From contig CAVYZU010000002.1 in assembly GCA_963772965.1 (NCBI GenBank), positions 682,001-746,000 on the forward strand: a DNA stretch of 64,000 nt. The letters run 5' to 3'. The notes beneath the pieces were generated by a model, which saw only the letters and a list, made by a program, of their open reading frames with translations, ran no database searches and had not been told where the DNA came from. This DNA comes from AP-15 sp963772965. Its GTDB lineage: Bacteria; Pseudomonadota; Alphaproteobacteria; ATCC43930; CGMCC-115725. This document shows positions 52,215-62,700 of the stretch, piece after piece. Every line of letters starts with the position of its first letter. Position 1 is the first letter of the stretch. The translations under genes were made by a program, and so were the position numbers.

Positions 52215-52724
52215 ATGCACGCGAAGTTCGTCAGTCTGCCGGGGTTGCTGGTAGCGACCTTGTTTTTGCTCGCCGCTTGCAGTTCGCCTGAGAAGCCGCC
52301 GGCCGGACCGCCGCCGGCTGCTGGCGGTCCAGGCGGCCCGGGTGGCGTGGGCATGGGAGCGGCGGTGCCGGGCTCGCAGCAGGATCTGGCGCAGAGTGCT
52401 GGCGATCGCGTGTTTTTCGCGTTCGACCGATCCGATATCACGCCCGAAGCGCAGCAGACCCTGCAGCGGCAAGCCGAATGGCTGCAGCGTTATCCCAATG
52501 TAACAGTAACGATCGAGGGCCATTGCGACGAACGCGGCACCCGAGAATACAACCTTGCTCTTGGCGAGCGCCGCGCCAATGCTGCCAAGCAAGTCTTGGT
52601 CGCCGCCGGGATACCCTCGTCGCGCATCTCGACGATCAGCTATGGCAAGGATCGCCCTGTGGTCGCCGGCTCGACCGAAGAAGCCTGGGCTCAGAACCGC
52701 GTCGCGATCACCACAGTCAACTAG
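52215..52724 (+). CDS. pal: Peptidoglycan-associated lipoprotein Pal
   Basis: A 169-residue lipoprotein with lipobox LLAAC, a Pro/Gly-rich linker, and the OmpA-like peptidoglycan-binding domain (DRVFFAFDRSDITPEAQ, EGHCDERGTREYNLALGERR). It tethers the outer membrane to the wall. AAGGGGG lies upstream of the ATG. Confidence 0.96.
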   Translation: MHAKFVSLPGLLVATLFLLAACSSPEKPPAGPPPAAGGPGGPGGVGMGAAVPGSQQDLAQSAGDRVFFAFDRSDITPEAQQTLQRQAEWLQRYPNVTVTIEGHCDERGTREYNLALGERRANAAKQVLVAAGIPSSRISTISYGKDRPVVAGSTEEAWAQNRVAITTVN

Positions 52725-52947
52725 TCGCATGCGGCGGGCGGCGGGTAACGCGAGCAATCTTGCGACCACGGTGCGGGCGCGGAAGTCGTGTGGCGAAGCC
52801 TCGCCAAGTGTCGGTCTGATGCACAAGCGGTGAACGCCCTTTTTTCGCCCAAAACCCGCCCTAGGACCACACTTCCGGTGGTCGATTTTACTCGCGCTCG
52901 GTGCGTTCGGTCGCATCGCTGCTTCGCGCATTACGAGAGGCTCGCCG

Positions 52948-53971
52948 ATGATCCGGCGTCCGTTTCTGTCCCAAGCCTACCCAGCCGTGCTGTCGCGTTC
53001 TCGTCGCGATGGGGGCTGCTCCCGCGGCCCGAGCCCAGGATGCGGCGACGGCCGAGCGCCTCGATCGACTGGAACGAGACCTCAGCATGCTGCAGCGCCA
53101 AGTCTATCGCGGCAGCGGTGGTGAAGCGCCGCCGGGCGCCGAAAGCGGCGGCAGCACGGCTGTCGATTTACAGGTCCGAATGGACCGGCTCGAACAGCAA
53201 ATGCGCGACCTCACCGGGCGGGTCGAGACGAGACCAACCTGGTTCAGCAGCTGAGCCAACGGCTTGAGCAGGTGAACAGCGACATCGAGGTGCGACTTGG
53301 CGAAGGCCAAGGGCGCCAAGCAGGCTCGGCTCCGCCGTCGCCCGCGGCCGGTGCCTTGGCAAGCGCGCGCCGCCATCTCTCGCCGATCCCGCGGGCCGCG
53401 TGCCGGGTTACGGCGCCCGCCACCGCCGCCGCCCCCACCGCCGGGCTACGGTACGCTGACGCCGCCCGGCCCAGACAGCGGCGCCGCGCCATATGCAGGG
53501 CCGACCGAACTGACGCCGCCGCGGGTTGCGAGCGCCGGCGGCTGCCGATCCATTGCGGCCACCTCGGTCGGATATGCCTTCGGGCTCCGCCTCGGAGCAG
53601 TACAATGCCGCCTTTGGGCTGCTGCGAACAGGCTGACTATCCGAGGGCGCCGAGGACGCGCTGCGCAGCTTTGTTCGGCAGCACCCGACCGATCCGCTCG
53701 CCGGCAACGCCCAGTATTGGCTTGGCGAAAGTTATTAGCGCGCGGCAAATATACCGAAGCGGCGGCCGCCTTTGCCGACGGCTATAAGCGATATCCGAAG
53801 GGAGCCAAGGCGCGCCGACGAGCTGCTGAGGCTCGGCATGTCGCTCGGCCATGCCGATCAGAAGCACAACGCCTGCATCGCGCTGATGCAGCTCGACCAC
53901 GAATTCCCGCATCCAGGAGCAGCGCGATCAGGGATCGAGCGGCGCAGGAGAAGAAGAAGCTCGGGTGCTGA
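52948..53971 (+). pseudogene. cpoB: Cell division coordinator CpoB (YbgF), heavily frame-disrupted
   Basis: Coherent pieces appear in different frames: the processed N-terminus (AQDAATAERLDRLERDLSM), the trimerisation coiled coil (VQQLSQRLEQVNSDIEV), and TPR repeats (EQYNAAFGLLRTG, PLAGNAQYWLGESY, KYTEAAAAFADGYKRYP). At least five frame changes are needed. Position after pal matches CpoB. Start and repeat spacing are approximate. Confidence 0.75.
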
Positions 53972-55293
53972 GCCACCGCATCGAGCCAGTTGCATCGGCG
54001 GCGCCGCTCGGTCTCGCCGAGTTTGCCGCGCGGCTCGAGCGGCTCGGCTTTTTTGAAACCGCGCCGTTTGTCGCTGTCGCCGTCTCGGGCGGACCCGACA
54101 GCCTCGCTCTCGCGATACTCGCCGACCGATGGGCGCGGCGGCGCGGCGGCCGGATTTGCGCGCTGTCGGTCGACCACGGACTACGGCCCGAAAGCGGCGC
54201 GGAGATCCGCCAAGTGGCGGGTGGCTGGCGGCCCGCTCGATCCGTCACGAAATCCTCGTCTGGGACGGCGAAAAGCCGGCGACCCGCATCCAGGAGGCGG
54301 CGCGCACGGCCCGCTATCGCCTTTTGGGCGAGTGGTGCCGGCTGCAGGGCTGTCTCCATCTGCTGACCGGCCACCATCGCGAAGACCAGGTCGAAACCTA
54401 CTGGTTGCGGCGCGACGCGCGCAGCGGCCCCGATGGCCTGGCCGGCGATGTCGGCGATTCGCGAGATTGACGGCTGCCGGATCCTGCGCCCGCTGCTCGA
54501 TGTCGCCGAAGGCGCGGCTTGCTGGCGACGCTCGCGGCGGAGGGTCAGCCCTTCCTCAGCGATCCGAGCAATGCTGAACCCGGCGTTCGCGCGCGCCCGG
54601 CTGCGCAGCGCGCCCGCGGATGTCGACATCGAGGCATGCTCGCGGATCGGCTCCGCGGGCGCGGCCGCGAGCGGATCACGCGCGAGCAGCTTGCTGTGCG
54701 CTCTCTGGCGCGGGCGGTGGCGCTGCACCCGGCGGGGTTTGCCGTGCTCGATCCAGAAGTGCTGCTCGCGGCGCCGCCGGAATTGGCGGAACCGGCGCTA
54801 TCGGCGCTGGTGACGCGTCTCGGCGCCAGCCGCGTATCCGCCACGGCGGCGCAGCCTCGACGCGACTGCGGCTGGCGCTCGCGGGCGCGGCCGAGGGCGG
54901 GCATGTTCTCGGCGGTTACCGGTTTGTCGCTTGGCGCGGCCGCATCCTGGTTTTGCGCGAACTCGCCGCGGCCGCTGGTGCGAGGCTGATCGAGCCGGGA
55001 GACCACCTTTTTGGGACGGGCGGTTTGACATTTCGTCGCCGCCGAGCGGCTCGGCCGTTGACAATAGGCTATCTCGGCAAGGATGGGCTTGCCGAGCTGC
55101 ATCGGCGCCAGTCGCGCCGCCCGCAACGGGCCGCTGCCGGCGCTCATCCATCCGGTTTTGCCGGCGTTTTGGGACGAACAAGGCCTCGCCGCCGTTCCTT
55201 TTTTCGGATACCGGCGAGAGCAGGCGATCGTTTCGCCGGCGTTGCATTTCGCCCGTCAAAACTTTGTCGCATGCAGGCTTTGCAGTTGTTTAA
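53965..55293 (+). pseudogene. tilS: tRNA(Ile)-lysidine synthetase TilS, heavily frame-disrupted
   Basis: The first frame (GTG 53965, overlapping the cpoB stop) gives the PP-loop VAVSGGPDSLALA and SVDHGLRPES. The following segments lie in changing frames: ARTARYRLLGEWCRLQG with HHREDQVETYWLRR, DGCRILRPLLDVAEG, LLATLAAEGQPFLSDPSNAE and FWDEQGLAAVPFFGY, ending GFAVV. At least seven frame changes are needed. TilS is essential in most bacteria, so sequence error is likely. Confidence 0.8.
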
Positions 55294-55405
55294 GCGGCGG
55301 CATGACTTATCTTTACTGGTCAGAAATTAGTCGCCGAGCCGGGGGCTGATCGGCGTAGGTTGCTCGGAGTGGCGCTGGCCGGCTCGGCATGGAAAGGCGT
55401 TGGGC

Positions 55406-57327
<1,922 letters not shown>

Positions 57328-57499
57328 TTAACGACGCAAGGGCACTCTTAAATTGTGCGGCCCCGGCTATAGTTCGCGCTATTCGCCGGGGTCGGCCGAA
57401 CCACGATGTTAACCTGAATATAAAATTTACTATTTGACACCAATCCCGCTTTTCTGCACGTATGCAGCTGAGAATCCTTATTAAACGTCGGGTGGCGAG

Positions 57500-58873
57500 A
57501 TGACGCGGAAGCTCTTCGGCACTGACGGGATCCGCGGAACTGCTAATATCGAGCCGATGACGCCGGAAACGGCGTTAAAGGTGGCTATTGCCGTCGGCGA
57601 ATGCTTTAAAAACGGGGCGCACAAGCATCTTGTCGTGATCGGCAAGGATACTCGTCTTTCGGGATACATGCTTGAACCGGCACTGACCGCCGGGTTTGTC
57701 ACGATGGGCATGGATGTCGTGCTGGTCGGGCCGTTGCCGACGCCGGCGATCGCGATGCTGACCCGCAGTCTGCGGGCGGATATCGGCGTCGTCCTTTCCG
57801 CCTCGCACAACCCTTACGGGGACAACGGCATCAAGCTGTTTGGGCGCGACGGCTACAAACTTTCGGACGAAATCGAGCGAAAGATCGAGGCGGCGCTGGC
57901 CAAGGGACCGAGCCGGCGGGCGAGCCCGTCCGAACTCGGGCGCGTCAAGCGGCTCGACGACGCCGGCGGGCGCTATATCGAGTTTGTTAAGCAGAGTTTC
58001 CCGCGCGGCTTGCGCCTCGATGGCTTGCGCATCGTCGTCGATTGCGCGCATGGCGCCGCTTACAAGGTCGCGCCAACCGTGTTCTGGGAACTCGGCGCCG
58101 AAGTGTTTTCGCTCGGTGTGAGCCCCGATGGTCTCAATATCAACCGTGAGTGCGGCGCGCTCGCACCCGAACAGATGCGCCGCGAGGTGCTCGCTCGCCG
58201 CGCCGATATCGGCATCGCGCTCGATGGCGACGCCGACCGGCTGATCGTCGCCGACGAGCACGGGACAATCCTCGACGGTGATCAGTTGATGGCCCTGATC
58301 GCGACCGGGTTGTCACGAAACGGCCGGCTCGCCGGCGGTGCGCTCGTTGCAACCGTGATGTCCAATCTCGGGCTCGAACGCTATCTCGGCGAGCACAAGA
58401 TCGGGATGCATCGGACTTCGGTCGGCGACCGCTATGTCGTCGAGAAGATGCGCAGCGTCGGCTGCAACCTCGGCGGCGAACAGTCGGGGCACATCATCCT
58501 CGCCGACTATGCCACAACCGGGGACGGGCTGATCGCGGCGTTGCAGGTCTTGGGGTCGATCGTCGAAACCGGAAGGCCGGCGAGCGAAGTGTGCCGGCTG
58601 TTCACGCCAGTGCCGCAATATGCAGGAAGTGTGCGCTATGGCGACGTCGTTCCGCTCGAACAGCCGGCGGTCAAGCGCGCGATTACCGAAGGTGAGGCGC
58701 GGCTGGGTGCGATGGGGCGTCTGGTGGTCCGGCCCTCAGGGACCGAGCCCGTCATCCGGGTCATGGCCGAAGGCGAAGATGAAGAGACGGTGGCCGCGAT
58801 TGTCGAAGAAATCTGCGGTGTGATCCGCAAGGCCGCGACCACCGGCGACGATCTTCCGCAGGCGGCTGAATAA
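57500..58873 (+). CDS. glmM: Phosphoglucosamine mutase
   Basis: A 457-residue protein with MTRKLFGTDGIRGTAN at the start, the phosphoserine loop SASHNPYGDNGIKLFG, the metal-binding loop DGDADRLIVAD, and the sugar-binding GGEQSGHII. It converts glucosamine-6-phosphate to glucosamine-1-phosphate for peptidoglycan. It follows ftsH, as in many proteobacteria. The 170 bp gap before it contains TTGACA but no well-spaced -10. Confidence 0.97.
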   Translation: MTRKLFGTDGIRGTANIEPMTPETALKVAIAVGECFKNGAHKHLVVIGKDTRLSGYMLEPALTAGFVTMGMDVVLVGPLPTPAIAMLTRSLRADIGVVLSASHNPYGDNGIKLFGRDGYKLSDEIERKIEAALAKGPSRRASPSELGRVKRLDDAGGRYIEFVKQSFPRGLRLDGLRIVVDCAHGAAYKVAPTVFWELGAEVFSLGVSPDGLNINRECGALAPEQMRREVLARRADIGIALDGDADRLIVADEHGTILDGDQLMALIATGLSRNGRLAGGALVATVMSNLGLERYLGEHKIGMHRTSVGDRYVVEKMRSVGCNLGGEQSGHIILADYATTGDGLIAALQVLGSIVETGRPASEVCRLFTPVPQYAGSVRYGDVVPLEQPAVKRAITEGEARLGAMGRLVVRPSGTEPVIRVMAEGEDEETVAAIVEEICGVIRKAATTGDDLPQAAE

Positions 58874-58887
58874 GCGCGGGTCCAGTA

Positions 58888-59694
58888 GTGCGGGGCCGCG
58901 TCCTGATCGTCGCCGGCTCGGATTCCGGCGGCGGCGCCGGTATCCAGGCCGACATCAAGACCGTGACTGTCCTCGGCGGCTATGCGGCGACCGCGATCAC
59001 CGCTTTGACCGCGCAAAACACCGAGGGGGTGTTCGGCGTATTGCCGATCCCGACTGATTTTATTCGGCAGCAGATCGAAGTCGTGCTCGACGATATTGGC
59101 GCCGACGCGATCAAGACCGGCATGTTGCACGACACGGCGGTCATTGAGACCCTCGCCGCAGTATTGCGGGCGCGAGCCGCGACGATCCCGCTCGTCGTCG
59201 ATCCGGTCATGGCGGCCAAAGGCGGCGCCCGGCTGATCGATCCCGATGCGGTCGAGGCGTTGAAGGCGCAGCTGATCCCCCACGCGACGGTGCTGACACC
59301 GAACCTGCCGGAAGCCGAAATCCTGTGCGGTCGCGCGATCGCCGATGTCGCCGCTATGCAGGCGGCGGGCGAGCAGTTATTGCGGCTCGGCTGCCGGGCA
59401 GTGTTGGTCAAGGGCGGCCATCTGGCCGGCGATACCGTGACTGACGTTCTGGTGACGACCGGCGGCAGCAGCAGAATTTGGGAGAGCCCGCGCATCCACT
59501 CGCGCCACACACATGGCACCGGCTGCACCCTGGCTTCGGCGATCGCGACCGGGCTTGCTCAGGGTCTCGCGATCGAGGAAGCCGTCGACCGGGCTCGCGA
59601 TTACGTGCAATGTGCGATCGTGACAGCACCCGGTTTTGGCCGAGGTCACGGGCCGCTAAACCACGCTCACCCGCTCGAAAAGGGTCCGCATTAA
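58888..59694 (+). CDS. thiD: Hydroxymethylpyrimidine/phosphomethylpyrimidine kinase
   Basis: A 268-residue protein from GTG, 14 bp after glmM. ribokinase-like fold with VLIVAGSDSGGGAGIQADIK, IKTGMLHD, PVMAAKGG and the anion-hole motif HTHGTGCTLASAIATGLAQG. It phosphorylates the pyrimidine part of thiamine. It is the last gene of this plus-strand run. Confidence 0.95.
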   Translation: MRGRVLIVAGSDSGGGAGIQADIKTVTVLGGYAATAITALTAQNTEGVFGVLPIPTDFIRQQIEVVLDDIGADAIKTGMLHDTAVIETLAAVLRARAATIPLVVDPVMAAKGGARLIDPDAVEALKAQLIPHATVLTPNLPEAEILCGRAIADVAAMQAAGEQLLRLGCRAVLVKGGHLAGDTVTDVLVTTGGSSRIWESPRIHSRHTHGTGCTLASAIATGLAQGLAIEEAVDRARDYVQCAIVTAPGFGRGHGPLNHAHPLEKGPH

Positions 59695-59840
59695 ACCAGT
59701 CGGCTACCGGTCGAAGTCGACAGCGACCGTATTGCCGCCGCTTAGCAGCACGCCGACGTGCTCCCCGCGCTGGGGTTGATAGCGGCCGGACAGCAGAGCC
59801 GCGACCGCTGCGGCGCCGCCGGGCTCGGCAACCACTCTGA

Positions 59841-61733
59841 CCCAACTTCCTCAGTTTGGAGTAAATCGCTCGCTGGAAGCCGCGGAAACGCTAGGGATAC
59901 GACCGGGCACGCCAAGGTGTGGTGCTAAATCGGCCAGACGATTGCAATAGATATTGAGGAATTTGCTTGCGGCGGCCCAGAGAATCGTGGTGCTGGTACC
60001 GGAGAACAAAGGTGCCGCGCCATATTTGTCCGCGTCAAGAAGATTGGAGCCTACGAATACCTCTACCTCGTCGAGAACGCGCGCGAGGGCGGCCGCCACG
60101 TGCAGCGCGTCATCAAGGCGCTCGGCCGGCGCGATGAAGTTGAGGCCTCGGGGCTGATCGATGGGCTGATCGCCTCGGCGGCGCGCCATTCGCGCCGCTC
60201 GATCGTGTTGTCGAGTTTTTATCGCGGCGAATTGCCGGAGCTGCACCGCCTCAGCATCGGACCTGATCTGGTGTTCGGCTGGCTGTGGGCGGAAACAGGA
60301 TGCCGCGACGTGCTCAAGAGCCTCGTCTCCGACCGGCGCTTTTCCTTTGATGTCGAGCGCGCCGTCTATCTCACGGTGCTGCACCGGCTGATGATCTCGG
60401 GCTCCGACCGCCATGCCAGCGACTGGCTGAGCCGGGTACGTGTGCCGGGCACCGATGGGCTCGATCTCGACCACGCCTATAAGGCGATGGCCTGGCTTGG
60501 CGAAGTCGACGCGGCCGGCCGCAGCACCGCCGAGGCCATCGAGGAGGCACTCTATCACCACCGCCAGCCGCTGTTCGGCGCCGTTTCGATCGCGTTTTTC
60601 GACACCACCAGTTTATGGTTCGAGGGGGCCGGCGGCGAGAGCCTAGGCCAGTACGGCCACTCCAAAGACTATCGCGGTCACCTGAAGCAGGTCGTGCTCG
60701 GCATCGTGCTTGACGACGCCGACCGGCCGATCGCGTCCTTTGTGATGCCCGGCAACACGGCCGACGTGACGCTGTTGTTGCCAGTAGTCAAACGGCTGCG
60801 CGAGCGCTTTGGGATCCTCGATGCTTGCATCGTTGCCGATCGCGGCATGATCAGTGCCGATACCATCGCCGCCCTCGAAGCCGAGAAGATCCAGTACATC
60901 CTCGGCGTGCGCGAACGCACCAGCCGCGAGGTGCGCACCGGGGTCATCGAGGATGATGGCCTCGCCGTGCCGCTCGTCATTCCCCGCCAGAAAGGCGAGA
61001 CCGAACTGGCGATCCGGGAGACGACGATCGCCGGGCGGCGCTACATCATCTGCCGCAACGAGGAGGAAGCCAAAAAGGACGCCGCGGCGCGCGCCGAAAT
61101 CGTCGCCGGTCTCGAGCGCAAGCTCGCCCAGGGCGACAAGGCGCTCGTCGCCAACAAGGGTTTTCGTCGCTTCCTGAAGACGCCCGCGGGCGGCGGCTTT
61201 GTCATCGACCGCGCCAAGATCGAGGCCGATACCCGGTTCGACGGTCTCTTCGTGCTGCGCACCAACACCAAGATCGCCGCGCTCCAGATCGTGTTGCGCT
61301 ACCGCAATCTGCTGGCCGTGGAGGACGCCTTCAAAACCGCAAAGGCGCTGCTCGCCACCCGCCCGATCTTCCACAAAACCGACGCCGGCATCCGCGGCCA
61401 CGTCTTCTGCACCTTCCTCGCCCTTGTCCTGCGCAAGGAGCTTTTCGACCGGCTCGCCGCCCGTCGCAGCCGGCTCGAATGGCAGCGCATCGTCGACGAT
61501 CTTGTCGACCTCAGCGAAATCGATGTCGAACAGGATGGTCGCCGGGCGCGCCTGCGCACCGCGCCAGGCCCGACCATCGACCCGATCTGCCGCGCTATCG
61601 GCCTCACCCTTCCGCCGGTCTTCCAGGAGATGCCGCCCGCCGCCTGAACCCAAAACCGTGGTGCCTAAAACTTAAAATGGCTTGCAACCCATTGAGTTAC
61701 CATGCTGTTCAAAATCAAACTGCGGAACTTGGG
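59841..61733 (+). mobile_element. IS1634-family insertion sequence
   Basis: 1893 bp. Terminal inverted repeats begin CCCAACTTCCTCAGTTTG on the left and (reverse complement) CCCAAGTTCCGCAGTTTG on the right: 16 of 18 match. Flanks show a 5 bp duplication TCTGA (59836-59840 and 61734-61738). It carries one transposase gene and disrupts a threonine dehydratase. Confidence 0.93.
60100..61647 (+). CDS. IS1634-family DDE transposase
   Basis: 515 residues from GTG 60100; homologous sequence begins earlier, at 60022, where the usual start ATG (before FVRVKKIGAYEYLYLVE) reads ATA. Catalytic residues fit FFDTTSLWFEG (first Asp), ACIVADRGMIS (second Asp) and LAVEDAFKTAKALL (Glu). If ATA is not used, the N-terminal 26 residues are lost. 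Otherwise the frame is intact. Confidence 0.9.
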   Translation: MQRVIKALGRRDEVEASGLIDGLIASAARHSRRSIVLSSFYRGELPELHRLSIGPDLVFGWLWAETGCRDVLKSLVSDRRFSFDVERAVYLTVLHRLMISGSDRHASDWLSRVRVPGTDGLDLDHAYKAMAWLGEVDAAGRSTAEAIEEALYHHRQPLFGAVSIAFFDTTSLWFEGAGGESLGQYGHSKDYRGHLKQVVLGIVLDDADRPIASFVMPGNTADVTLLLPVVKRLRERFGILDACIVADRGMISADTIAALEAEKIQYILGVRERTSREVRTGVIEDDGLAVPLVIPRQKGETELAIRETTIAGRRYIICRNEEEAKKDAAARAEIVAGLERKLAQGDKALVANKGFRRFLKTPAGGGFVIDRAKIEADTRFDGLFVLRTNTKIAALQIVLRYRNLLAVEDAFKTAKALLATRPIFHKTDAGIRGHVFCTFLALVLRKELFDRLAARRSRLEWQRIVDDLVDLSEIDVEQDGRRARLRTAPGPTIDPICRAIGLTLPPVFQEMPPAA

Positions 61734-62700
61734 TCTGAGTGTGTGCCAAAGCGATTTCTGGGCGTGGCGAATAGCGTCATCGGATACCAGGACGACACGC
61801 TCCATTAGGCGCATGAGAATTGGGAACACAATTTCGCCGACACGGCGCGGCGCCAACGAGTTGGCGGCGAGCCCGCCAGCTTCGACATCGACAGGGCGCT
61901 CCGCGAGCATCGCCTTGGTCAGGGTCGGAGATGCTTCCGGCTCGACGCCGATGATGCGGATTTCCCGCCCATACCATGCGGCGATGCCGCCGATCAGCCC
62001 GCCGCCGCCCACCGCGACCAGAAGCGTATCGAGATCCGCAACCTGCTGCTCGAACTCCAGGCCGATGGTGCCCTGGCCGAGCAAAGTTTCCCGCTGGTCA
62101 AAGGCGTGGATTGCGAGCGCGCCCGATTGCGCCACGCATGCTTCGCTCGCGGCGAGCGCATCGTCATATCGATCGCCGCCAACGACGAGTTCGGCGCCGT
62201 ATTCGCGGATGCGCCGGATCTTTGCCGGTGAGGAAATGCTTGGAACAAAGATCTTGGCCGGGATACCGAGCTGCAAAGCGGCGTAGGCGACCGCCGCCCC
62301 GTGATTGCCGCCGGAGGCGGCGGCGACACCGGCTTTAGGGATGTCGCGCATCAACAAATTGGCGAACGCGCCGCGGGTCTTGAACGAGCCGGAGTGCTGC
62401 ATCAGTTCGAGCTTGCAGCTCAGGCGGCAGGCCTCCAGCCCGAAATCGCCGCCGTCGACCTCGATCACCGGCGTGCGGCGGATATGGGGTCTGATCCGGT
62501 TGTGGGTGGCGGCAATCGCTTCCCGGTCGATCGCATCTGCATTGTTCATCTCAGCAATCCCGTTTCGCGCAAGCTCCGCCGTTCACGGCGACATTGCTGG
62601 TGATCACGGGGGATCACCAGAGCCTTTGGGAGCCGACATTGGTGTGGCGGGCGCCGCCTGCACCCCGATTGGGCTCGCAGATCGCCGGCACCGGCTGCCG

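Larger units (their letters stand above)
59704..62549 (-). pseudogene. Threonine dehydratase (PLP-dependent), split by an IS1634-type insertion
   Basis: The N-terminal part (62549 to 61734) contains the PLP-binding SGSFKTRGA and the phosphate-binding loop SGGNHGAAVAY, and ends QKSLWHTLR. The C-terminal part is found beyond the element (59835 to 59704): VVAEPGGAAAVAALLSGRY, then LLSGGNTVAVDFDR and stop. Removing the element and one target copy restores an in-frame 316-codon gene. The intact enzyme would deaminate threonine or serine; here it is inactivated. Confidence 0.9.

Noticed and set aside
57434..57462. TTGACA upstream of glmM as a sigma-70 promoter
   Set aside because: No -10-like hexamer at 16-18 bp; the nearest TATGCA is at too long a spacing.
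60643..61653. 336-codon minus-strand open frame inside the IS1634 transposase
   Set aside because: It mirrors the transposase codon pattern and has no recognisable domain; the DDE transposase on the plus strand explains the DNA.
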